Of a stretch of DNA of 64,000 nt, positions 56,872 to 64,000 are shown piece by piece. The notes beneath the pieces are model-generated. The model worked only from the letters and a program-made list of their open reading frames with translations, was not told the origin of the DNA and did not search any database. Origin of the DNA: Oceanisphaera pacifica (lineage in GTDB: Bacteria > Pseudomonadota > Gammaproteobacteria > Enterobacterales > Aeromonadaceae); the NCBI RefSeq assembly GCF_017498065.1, contig NZ_JAGDFX010000003.1:124001-188000 (forward strand), given 5' to 3'. The position numbers and the translations under genes were made by a program. The first letter of the stretch is position 1; each line of letters starts with the position of its first letter.

Positions 56872-59166
56872 TTAGTCCTCGTTAGGGGCATCATCATTAA
56901 GGTGCGTGTTTTGTTTTGACACCGTATGTTTCTCCCCTAAATGGGCAACAGGGTTTGGGCGTGGTTCAGGCGCTTGATCGATGACGCGCAAGTTAGCTGC
57001 CGGTGCTTGGCCGTCTTTATCGGCGCCAAAGTAAACGGTGCTATGTGGAAACGGAATATCAATACCGGCTTGCTCAAAGTGCATCTTAACCAAGCGGTTA
57101 TAAGCACGACCCACGGCCCATTGCATGCCAGGTGTCGATTTTATACGCACGCGAATGATCACCGAACTATCCGCCAAGGCAATCACCCCAGATACTTCTA
57201 ACGCATCGAGTATTTCGTGCTTCATGTCTTCTGTTGCAGCAAGTTCATCAAAGGCATCTTGCAAGCGTGCAATAGCATCGTCGATATTCTCACGATATGC
57301 CACCCGATATTCACCCACATGATAACCAAATTCACGCATGTAGTTAGACACCGTATCCACACTAGAAAACGGAATAATATGGTAAGTGCCACTTAAATCA
57401 CGAATACCCACAGAGCGAATGCTGAGCTTTTCAGCCGTTCCTGTAATGCCGCCTAATGTCACTACATCACCGGTATTCATGGCATTTTCTACTTGAATAA
57501 AGATCCCAGTAATAATGTCTTGTACCAGTTTTTGTGCACCAAAACCAATGGCCAAGCCTAAGACCCCAGCACCGGCGATCAGTGGTCCTATATTAATACC
57601 AATTTCTGCTAATGCGATCATAAAGGTAAGCGTACCAAGGGTAATGGCGAGTGCATTACGAAACAGTAGCAATAGAGTTTGGGTGCGGGCAGAAGGGCGA
57701 CCCTGACCCGTTTCAGGATTGAGTTTATGCTCAATAATGCTGGCCATGAGTACCCATATTATTGCAGCTACCAGTAAAATAATGGCCACCCCAATCACTT
57801 TACTGAGTAGTTTTCCGCCGGTTTCAGATTCATACCAAGCGTTTAAGTCCACTATGTACCAAGCATTCAGCACTAATAATAGGGCGATACTAACAATGAG
57901 TATGCGCAAAAAGTGTAAAGCAGGAGGCACATAGCTATTAATGCGAGCTTCTAGCAAGGGTAGCTTACGGCGCAATTCGTTTGACAGCGTAATACGACGG
58001 CCTAGCGTTTGCGCAAGTAAACTGGAGAGTAAAATGCTGACTATCACGATGCCAATGGTTTTAAGCGTTGCAAACAGCACATAAGGCAGGGCTTCGGCTG
58101 GACTTAGCAAGGTCAATACCAAGACGACGGTAAAGTAGGCAAGGGCTATTAGGTGCCAAGTACGAGACAATAATATTAAACTAAATTGGCTGGCAGAAAT
58201 GGTACTTTTCTCGGCTTTTTGGCGGATCGCTTGGCGTAAACGCACGCGATTTTTTAAGATCACAGTTACGGCATACAGATACGCTGCAATCATGATCAAG
58301 GTGTTCACGCCTTGGCCTAGGGTGGGTGAAATATTAATGTTAATTAACGGTTCTACTACTAAAATACCATAGCCCATTAAGCTTATCAGTAGCGCCATCC
58401 AGCGATTCCAATAAGCGGCTTCAGTGGCGGCGATGGGCAATAAGCGAAGTCCGTCATAACGAGAAGAAAACAGCACTCTTAAACCGGCTTTTAATAACTC
58501 AATGACCACAAAGGCGTTTAAAAACAGCGAGGCTTGAGTGGTCAGCTCCCCTGACTCTCCCACTAAAAAAGTGGCCACTAAATTACCGCCGACATAGGCC
58601 AGTGCTACGGCTAATGCATCGACTAAGCTTGCCAGCGCCACGCATACCACTAACCGTAATACGGGGGTTTTTCCTTCACCGTGGCGAGACCAGTGGCTAA
58701 AGCGAATAAAAATAGGGCTGGCCAGTCGGCGGAGTAGCCAAAATAGTAGTCCCGTAGCTGCAATAACAAGAGTTAAGTTGAGTGCGGCAGATAAAAAGAC
58801 ATGACTGTCAAACTGCTCATTATCACTTGCTAAATTACCAGAAAATAAACTGCCTGTTACAGCAATTAAGTTAGATAACTGCTGACTTAGACCGCCAGCA
58901 ATGTCACTGGTTGTTTCTGCAAATTGGCTGGGTAGCGAAGGCTCGGTAGGTTCGCTGCTCGCTATTTCTGCTGCGGGTTGCGTTTGTTTATCGGCCATAT
59001 TGCGCAGCTCGTTAATGAGTTGCTGGCGCGACTGTTCATTTTCTAATACTTCAGCTAAGGCTTCGTAAGATGGGCCCGAATTGGCTTCTTGTGACTGCGC
59101 CACTCCCACAATAGGAATAAACAACAGCCATAACATCAGCAGAGTGAGTCTGTTAAATCGGTTCAC
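56872..59166 (-). CDS. ybiO: mechanosensitive channel, MscS family (YbiO-like)
   Basis: A 764-aa channel. Signal peptide (residues 1-23), a periplasmic N-terminal segment with a possible coiled coil, then about ten membrane helices and the MscS pore with GAGVLGLAIGFGAQKLVQDIITGIFIQVENAMNTGDVV near 540-580. It ends in the beta domain IRSVGIRDLSGTYHIIPFSSVDTVSNYMR. The long N-terminal part and length match E. coli YbiO (741). The start is a GTG with a strong GGAGG upstream. It releases solutes upon osmotic downshock. Confidence 0.88.
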   Translation of the reverse strand: MNRFNRLTLLMLWLLFIPIVGVAQSQEANSGPSYEALAEVLENEQSRQQLINELRNMADKQTQPAAEIASSEPTEPSLPSQFAETTSDIAGGLSQQLSNLIAVTGSLFSGNLASDNEQFDSHVFLSAALNLTLVIAATGLLFWLLRRLASPIFIRFSHWSRHGEGKTPVLRLVVCVALASLVDALAVALAYVGGNLVATFLVGESGELTTQASLFLNAFVVIELLKAGLRVLFSSRYDGLRLLPIAATEAAYWNRWMALLISLMGYGILVVEPLININISPTLGQGVNTLIMIAAYLYAVTVILKNRVRLRQAIRQKAEKSTISASQFSLILLSRTWHLIALAYFTVVLVLTLLSPAEALPYVLFATLKTIGIVIVSILLSSLLAQTLGRRITLSNELRRKLPLLEARINSYVPPALHFLRILIVSIALLLVLNAWYIVDLNAWYESETGGKLLSKVIGVAIILLVAAIIWVLMASIIEHKLNPETGQGRPSARTQTLLLLFRNALAITLGTLTFMIALAEIGINIGPLIAGAGVLGLAIGFGAQKLVQDIITGIFIQVENAMNTGDVVTLGGITGTAEKLSIRSVGIRDLSGTYHIIPFSSVDTVSNYMREFGYHVGEYRVAYRENIDDAIARLQDAFDELAATEDMKHEILDALEVSGVIALADSSVIIRVRIKSTPGMQWAVGRAYNRLVKMHFEQAGIDIPFPHSTVYFGADKDGQAPAANLRVIDQAPEPRPNPVAHLGEKHTVSKQNTHLNDDAPNED

Positions 59167-59332
59167 TGTGGCCTCCGATAGGCGTTAATGATGATGAACT
59201 GTGAATAAACATTGCTTTTATTAATGTAAGTGAAGGCATTAATGCCATCAATAAAGCAGCAAAGTGATGAATTAGGTTAACATAGCAGGCTAGGCGATGT
59301 TAATTTTCAATGAGCGATAAGTATGCTAAGCA

Positions 59333-59959
59333 ATGAGTAAATACTTAATAAGACCGACTAAAGCCACCATGGCTGAGCTGCCAGAGTTTAGTGGTTTACC
59401 CCTTTGTCGTATTCACTTAGTGAACAATACAGAGCTGCTGCACTTTGCCGCGACTGAGTTAAACGCCTGCACTCACCTTGGATTTGATACAGAAAGTAAA
59501 CCTACTTTTATAAAAGGAGAAGCGAGCACAGGACCACACTTAATACAGTTGGCCACCACTGAGCATGCTTTTTTATTTCAGATCTTGCCCGAGCAAGGGG
59601 TGGCAAGCGCGACACATCAGTTGCTGACACAGGTTTTACAGTCTCCTAATATAGTGAAAGTGGGCTTTGGACTATCATCAGATCGCAAGCCGCTGTGGCG
59701 TAACTTAGGCATAGTGTTAAACACCAGCTTTGAATTATCGAGTGCCATCAAGCAGATGGGCTATCAGCAACAGGTGGGGTTACAAGCTGGGGTGGCATTG
59801 GTATTAGCAGAGTACCTGCCTAAATCTAAACGGCAAACGCTTTCTAATTGGGCCGCCAAGCCTTTATCTGAAGCACAACTGCATTATGCTGCCAACGACG
59901 CTTATGCCAGTTTATGGGTGTATTTAATTATGAAAAGGTGGCATCTGTCAGGCAACTAA
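59333..59959 (+). CDS. 3'-5' exonuclease domain protein (DEDDy, RNase D-like fold)
   Basis: A 208-aa protein with the DEDDy residues: Asp52 and Glu54 (GFDTESKP), Asp117 (GLSSDRKPL), and Tyr185/Asp189 (HYAANDAYASL). It has no HRDC domain, so it is shorter than RNase D. It probably degrades single-stranded RNA or DNA ends, but substrate is unknown. It is divergent from ybiO; the 166-base intergenic spacer shows no recognisable site. Confidence 0.85.
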   Translation: MSKYLIRPTKATMAELPEFSGLPLCRIHLVNNTELLHFAATELNACTHLGFDTESKPTFIKGEASTGPHLIQLATTEHAFLFQILPEQGVASATHQLLTQVLQSPNIVKVGFGLSSDRKPLWRNLGIVLNTSFELSSAIKQMGYQQQVGLQAGVALVLAEYLPKSKRQTLSNWAAKPLSEAQLHYAANDAYASLWVYLIMKRWHLSGN

Positions 59960-60029
59960 AGAGCTGAGGCCGTTTCTTCTTCATGTCTGGGGTTAGGTGG
60001 GCAGTCATCACCAATAATAAGGAACAAAG

Positions 60030-60899
60030 ATGTTTATTTGGGAAGGTGTGAGTGAGTTTGTAGCAGTGGCCGAAGCCGAGAGCTTTACTCAGGCGGCTAA
60101 AAAATTAAACATTTCAACCGCCCAAGTAAGCCGACAAGTAAGCGGGTTAGAAGCACGACTGTCGACCAAGCTTTTTTATCGCACCACTCGTAAAGTGTCG
60201 GTGACGGAGGCGGGACAAATTTACTATCAGCATTGTCGGCAGGTGCTTGATGGGCTAGAAGAAGCCGAGCGTACCATTACTAATTTACAGCTAGTCCCTA
60301 AAGGCAAGCTTAGGTTAACCGCGCCAATTACCTATGGTGAAAAGACCATAGCACCATTAGTGAATGACTTTGTGCAGCGCTATCCTGAACTAGATGTACA
60401 AATGAACTTAACCAATCAAAAGCTGGACTTGGTGGCAGAGGGCTTTGATTTGGCAGTGCGCCTTGGCAAACTGGAAGACTCCAGCATGATGGCAAAGCGC
60501 CTGTCTTCTCGTACCCAGTATGTGTGTGCATCACCTCAGTATATCGCCACTTATGGTGAGCCTAAGCAGCCATTAGATTTAGAGCAACATAACTGCTTGC
60601 AAGGTAATTTAGATTACTGGCGCTTTCAAGATCAGGGCAAGGCGCGCAATATACGCGTTAGCGGTAATATCCGCTGCGATAGCGGCTGGGCCTTACTGGA
60701 TGCCGCATTAAAAGGCATAGGGATAGTACAGCTACCCGATTATTATGTGCGCTCGGCATTAGCGAGTGCAGAGTTAGTCCCTTTATTGGCGCAGTATCAA
60801 GAGCCAGATGAGGGGATATGGGCACTGTATCCGCACAATCGTCATTTATCACCCAAAGTGCGTATGTTGTTAGACTTTTTAAGTGAATCGCTAAACTAA
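60030..60899 (+). CDS. LysR family transcriptional regulator
   Basis: A 289-aa LysR regulator. HTH: SFTQAAKKLNISTAQVSRQVSGLEARLSTKLFYRTTRKVSVTEAG; the effector domain starts near residue 90 (PKGKLRLTAPITYGEKTIAPLVNDFVQRYPELDVQM). The style with TAQVSRQVSGLE and DLAVRLG resembles the DmlR/AaeR group. The target is unknown. AAGGAAC ribosome binding site upstream. It is convergent with the hydroxylase-family gene below, so no obvious partner. Confidence 0.85.
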   Translation: MFIWEGVSEFVAVAEAESFTQAAKKLNISTAQVSRQVSGLEARLSTKLFYRTTRKVSVTEAGQIYYQHCRQVLDGLEEAERTITNLQLVPKGKLRLTAPITYGEKTIAPLVNDFVQRYPELDVQMNLTNQKLDLVAEGFDLAVRLGKLEDSSMMAKRLSSRTQYVCASPQYIATYGEPKQPLDLEQHNCLQGNLDYWRFQDQGKARNIRVSGNIRCDSGWALLDAALKGIGIVQLPDYYVRSALASAELVPLLAQYQEPDEGIWALYPHNRHLSPKVRMLLDFLSESLN

Positions 60900-60922
60900 T
60901 ACGAGAGTGGTGTTTGGCTGGA

Positions 60923-61714
60923 TTATTTACGTCGAAAAGGCTGTAATAGCTGCTGATGTAGACGCTGCTCGGCGGGGGTACGAAATTGCGTTAAGCCAAT
61001 GGTCATCCCCACATGCCCAGCTTTAGGCGCTGCTTGATAGGTACCAAATAATCGATCCCACCAAGGAAGATTAAAGCCAAAGTTACTGTTTGTTTCAGCC
61101 GGGGTTACCGAATGGTGCACGCGGTGCATATCTGGTGTTACTAGTATGCGGCGAAGCACTATATCGAGCCGTGTTGGCAGGTTAATATTAGCGTGATTAA
61201 ACATGGCGGTGGCATTAAGCAAGACCTCAAACAATAATACCGCCAGTGGCGGTGCGCCCAACAAAATTACAGCACTCAACTTAACCAGCATGGACAATAA
61301 TATTTCTAACGGGTGAAAACGCAAACCAGTGGTGACGTCAAACCCCACATCTGCATGATGCACTCGGTGTAATCGCCACAGCAAGGGCAGGGCATGCAGC
61401 AGCCGATGTTGTAAGTAAATTAGTAAGTCAAGTATCAGCAGCGACAACACTAGGCTAAGCCAAGTAGGCACAGGCCACGCATTAAACAATCCCCAGTTTT
61501 GCTCGCTCGCCAACAGGGCCGCTCCAACCGCCGCTAACGGAAAACACCATCGTAAAATTAGCGTATTGATCACCAGTAACAATAGATTACGCGGCCAGCG
61601 TTGGCTACGATTTTGCGGCTGTGGCCGGCGTGGACTTCGCCATTCCCACCACATCATTAGCAGTAATATGCCGACAAAGCAGCCCAGCCGGATCCAAGGT
61701 TCAAGCTCAAACAT
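60923..61714 (-). CDS. fatty acid hydroxylase / sterol desaturase family membrane protein
   Basis: A 263-aa protein (numbering here from the longer start) with about four membrane helices and His-rich di-iron motifs: QHRLLH (104-109), HRVHH (118-122), FNHANIN with His176, and HRVHHS (199-204). The family oxidises lipids at membranes; the substrate in bacteria without sterols is unknown. Start ATG 61714 (MFELEP) or 61720. The start lies inside the end of the TIGR04282-type gene, so it is the last gene of the arsenosugar-type cluster, where I would not have expected it. Confidence 0.82.
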   Translation of the reverse strand: MFELEPWIRLGCFVGILLLMMWWEWRSPRRPQPQNRSQRWPRNLLLLVINTLILRWCFPLAAVGAALLASEQNWGLFNAWPVPTWLSLVLSLLILDLLIYLQHRLLHALPLLWRLHRVHHADVGFDVTTGLRFHPLEILLSMLVKLSAVILLGAPPLAVLLFEVLLNATAMFNHANINLPTRLDIVLRRILVTPDMHRVHHSVTPAETNSNFGFNLPWWDRLFGTYQAAPKAGHVGMTIGLTQFRTPAEQRLHQQLLQPFRRK

Positions 61715-62381
61715 CAGCAATTTCCTGTGACGCCTTGTGGAGAGTTAATACCTGCCGCCAGCTTGGTGTGAGCCAAAATAAATCTGCCGGTTCGTCAATG
61801 TCGCGCAGCCGTTCGGCCACCCTATAGCGCCAACCTAATTGGCTAAGCCGCTTTTGAGTGAGGGCAGCCACAGTATGCGTACTCCAAGGGATATTGTTAA
61901 ATAAGGAATCCCTAAACTTGCGTAAGCCCAGCAGCGCATAGCCGCCATCTTCGGTGGGGTGCAATAAGGCATCTTGCGAACTTAAACGATGAGTTGCATC
62001 ACGTAGCAACGTGGATGACAGTTGCGGGCAGTCGGTACCGACTAGCAACACTTGCTGCTGCGCCTTATGTCCAACTCTCGCATTGTCAGATAAGGCGCGG
62101 CGCGCGGCGTAGGCCATGCGATAACCTAAGTCCCCCTCGCCTTGATTGCTTAATATAAGCGTGGGTGGCAAGGAAATATCGGCCCATTTGGGATCATCAA
62201 AATCCGGACTCATGCACAGCTCAACGGGGCCTATGTTGGCGGTTAAACAAGCATGCAGTGTACTGTTTAGCATGTGTTGCGCCAATCGCGCCGTTGCTTC
62301 GGTGCCCAGTACACCCGCGAGTCGGGTTTTAGCCCGGCCCGCAACCGGTGCCTTGGCAAACACAATAATACGGGTATTCAA
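61707..62381 (-). CDS. TIGR04282 family arsenosugar-type nucleotidyl/glycosyltransferase (DUF2064)
   Basis: A 224-aa protein of the DUF2064/TIGR04282 family with IIVFAKAPVAGRAKTRLAGVLGTEATARLA at the start and VLLVGTDCPQLSSTLLRDA, then DALLHPTEDGGYALLGLRK. These resemble nucleotide-sugar transferase folds. The start is taken as TTG 62381, 5 bases after AAGGAGG and overlapping the upstream stop (TTGA). The longer frame to 62483 overlaps the previous gene by 100 bases and is less likely. In arsenosugar operons it is found with TIGR04283 and ArsS. Confidence 0.85.
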   Translation of the reverse strand: MNTRIIVFAKAPVAGRAKTRLAGVLGTEATARLAQHMLNSTLHACLTANIGPVELCMSPDFDDPKWADISLPPTLILSNQGEGDLGYRMAYAARRALSDNARVGHKAQQQVLLVGTDCPQLSSTLLRDATHRLSSQDALLHPTEDGGYALLGLRKFRDSLFNNIPWSTHTVAALTQKRLSQLGWRYRVAERLRDIDEPADLFWLTPSWRQVLTLHKASQEIADV

Positions 62382-63043
62382 CGGTACCTCCTTGCTAATT
62401 GTGTGGGGCACACGCCGCGCCAATAGGCAAAGCGCAACCGCCACATTAACCAGATGGTGCGCCATACGCCGTTTTGTTCCCAACGTCGACCCGAGGTAAT
62501 CACTGTTTGTCTTAAGCAGGCGGGCTTACCCAAATGCTTTAGCCGCTGACTAAGGGCAATGTCTTCCATTAAATCTTGTTCGGGAAACCCCCCAACGGCG
62601 GAAAAGGCCGTGCGGTGCATAAACAGCGCTTGATCGCCGGTGGCAATGCCTGACAGGCGCGAACGCCAATTCATCATGGCGCTTATTACTTTTAGCATGG
62701 GATGCTGGCCGCTGATCTCCACATCAAATCGCCCCCACTGGTGCTGAGTTAATGCCGAGTTAATGAGTGACTCAAACTGGGCGGGTAGTTGAGTATCGGC
62801 ATGCAAAAACAATAAATAATCGCCAGTCGCATGCATGCCTCCTAAGTTCATTTGCCGAGCGCGACCAGCGGTGGTACTTAGCACCATGCCCCCTTGTTGC
62901 TGTGCAATGGCCACCGATTGATCACTGCTGCCACCGTCCACCAATATCAACTCGATATGGGGTGAGTTATGCACCAAGGTAGCCAAAGTAGCAGGCAGCG
63001 CCTTAGCCTCATTGAGCATGGGCATAATAATAGACAGCGTCAT
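62378..63043 (-). CDS. TIGR04283 family arsenosugar-type glycosyltransferase
   Basis: A 221-aa GT-A glycosyltransferase of family-2 type. It starts LSIIMPMLNEAKALPATLATL and has ILVDGGSSDQSVAIAQ and LFLHADTQLP (DxD-like HADT), then GGFPEQDLMEDIALSQRLK. The TIGR04283 set is thought to act in arsenosugar or related glycoside synthesis, though this is inferred from operon context. It overlaps arsS by 4 bases (ATGA). Confidence 0.87.
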   Translation of the reverse strand: MTLSIIMPMLNEAKALPATLATLVHNSPHIELILVDGGSSDQSVAIAQQQGGMVLSTTAGRARQMNLGGMHATGDYLLFLHADTQLPAQFESLINSALTQHQWGRFDVEISGQHPMLKVISAMMNWRSRLSGIATGDQALFMHRTAFSAVGGFPEQDLMEDIALSQRLKHLGKPACLRQTVITSGRRWEQNGVWRTIWLMWRLRFAYWRGVCPTQLARRYR

Positions 63044-64000
63044 GATGCTTTAACATCATCATGCAGTGCGCCACCACAGCTGCTGCCTTGGCCTGCGGTA
63101 CAGCCATAACAATGCTCGGCGACGCGTATTGGCTGACCGTTAATATCGCGATGCAGTAGGTCACGCAGGTGAGGTCGACTTGCTTTGTGGTCGGCATCGG
63201 GCAGTCGCAACCCTAATTGCTGGTTAAAATCGCAGTCATATAAATAGCCTTGCCAGTCGACGCTGACGAGGTTACGGCACATTAAGTTGGCAAGGTTATC
63301 GGCAGAAAAATTGTCTTTTAGCAACCGTAAGTAATCATGAAACTGCCGCTTGGTGATCAGGTAATCACCAAAGCGCTTAATGGGCATATTAGCCAGCGCA
63401 AACAGGTGATTAAAGCGAATATCAAAATGCTCCCGTAGCGCTTGGCGATATGCCGCCTCTAATCCTTGTTGCTCCGGTGGTAAGCTTGGCCCTTGTGGGT
63501 TATAAACCAAATTTAATATCAAGCCAGAATCGGGCTGCCCATAACCTAACTTATTGAGCTGCTGCAATGCGGCTATGCTTTTATTAAAGGTACCTTTGCC
63601 GCGTTGCTTATCCACATTGTCCAGCTCGTAGCAGGGCAGTGACGCCACCACTTCTACTTGGTGAACGGCTAAAAAATTGGCCAGCGTCTCTTGGCCAGGC
63701 TCATATAAAATAGTGAGGTTACAGCGGTCTATCACATGCACACCTAGCTTGTGCGCGGCAATCACCACGTCACGAAAGCGTGGGTGCATTTCGGGGGCAC
63801 CGCCAGTTAAATCGAGGGTGTTAAGCTTTTGCACTTTTAAGACACGGGTGATCAGAGCGAGGTTGGCGTCATCCATCATTTCGGTGCGATGCGGGCCGGC
63901 GGCCACATGGCAGTGCACGCACTTCATGTTGCACATATAGCCCAAGTTGACCTGCAGTGTGTCTAGTGCATTACGCTTGATTGCCGGAAAACCCGTTAAG
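63040..64000 (-). CDS. arsS: arsenosugar biosynthesis radical SAM protein ArsS, 5' end cut by window edge
   Basis: A radical SAM enzyme with the cluster motif CNMKCVHC (C-x3-C-x2-C). The frame stays open to the window edge: upstream codons read PAIKRNALDTLQVNLGY, so the true start is beyond 64000. C-terminal part has CYGCTAGQGSSCGGAL, a Cys-rich auxiliary-cluster-like motif (some family members carry selenocysteine here; this one has Cys). The family forms the adenosyl/glycosyl-arsenic precursor in cyanobacteria. ArsM would be expected nearby, possibly outside the window. Confidence 0.87.
   Translation of the reverse strand, partial: LTGFPAIKRNALDTLQVNLGYMCNMKCVHCHVAAGPHRTEMMDDANLALITRVLKVQKLNTLDLTGGAPEMHPRFRDVVIAAHKLGVHVIDRCNLTILYEPGQETLANFLAVHQVEVVASLPCYELDNVDKQRGKGTFNKSIAALQQLNKLGYGQPDSGLILNLVYNPQGPSLPPEQQGLEAAYRQALREHFDIRFNHLFALANMPIKRFGDYLITKRQFHDYLRLLKDNFSADNLANLMCRNLVSVDWQGYLYDCDFNQQLGLRLPDADHKASRPHLRDLLHRDINGQPIRVAEHCYGCTAGQGSSCGGALHDDVKAS

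Overview
The window looks like a chromosomal segment of a marine gammaproteobacterium of moderate GC. The gene set (rsxABCDGE-nth, elyC/cmoM/mukFEB, sapABCDF, rbsDACBKR, cysB, a VC2046/SO_2500-family protein, DUF3149, DUF2256, DUF4250 and DUF4282 proteins) fits the Aeromonadales/Vibrio/Shewanella neighbourhood. Protein flavour suggests an Oceanisphaera- or Oceanimonas-like member of the Aeromonadaceae, but that placement is inference. No prophage, integrase, plasmid gene, CRISPR array, transposase or defence locus was found.

Layout. 1-8.8 kb: tRNA-Tyr, a VC2046-family protein, an inverted-repeat-flanked non-coding block, a stand-alone FabH, a DCC thiol oxidoreductase, an M32 carboxypeptidase, DUF3149, a MYG1-family nuclease, TraB/GumN, an SDR, tRNA-Arg and a DMT permease. 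8.8-14.7 kb: a complete ribose operon rbsD-A-C-B-K-R with a likely RbsR operator and a CRP-like site. 14.8-21.1 kb: miaE and sapABCDF. 21.3-24.9 kb: SulA with a clear LexA box, DUF4250, tpm and yjiH. 25-35.5 kb: DUF2057, DinG-type helicase, porin, dusC, a DksA-type zinc-finger protein, an MFS carrier, yecM, a membrane-anchored coiled-coil protein and cysB. 35.7-42.7 kb: gloA and the rsx(rnf)ABCDGE-nth operon. 43-45 kb: a small Cys/Gly-rich ORF, pfkA and tpiA. 45.3-53.6 kb: a frameshifted elyC, cmoM and mukF-mukE-mukB. 53.7-61 kb: a periplasmic protein, DUF4282, a DHA2 exporter, DUF2256, a YbiO-like MscS channel, a DEDDy exonuclease and a LysR regulator. 60.9-64 kb: an arsenosugar-type cluster (arsS, cut by the window edge, with two glycosyltransferase/nucleotidyltransferase-type genes) ending in a fatty acid hydroxylase (sterol desaturase) family gene.

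How the genes work together. Ribose is imported by RbsACB, mutarotated by RbsD and phosphorylated by RbsK under RbsR control. Rsx/Rnf is a membrane ferredoxin:NAD+ oxidoreductase that in E. coli also resets SoxR. MukBEF condenses the chromosome. LexA-controlled SulA couples DNA damage to division arrest, and Nth and DinG add repair functions. PfkA and TpiA are glycolytic.

The strongest unexplained signal lies between the genes. Intergenic spaces are full of small dispersed repeats in several families. The clearest is a hairpin with the stem core GGTCGGAGTCAT/ATGACTCCGACC in six places, nearly always just after stop codons, with compensatory A-T to C-G variation in two copies and an internal sequence shared between two long copies. 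No mobilising enzyme for it lies in the window. I found no convincing new multi-gene system. The best leads are these repeats, the arsenosugar cluster with its attached hydroxylase gene, the repeat tail of RsxC, and the small Cys-rich ORF.
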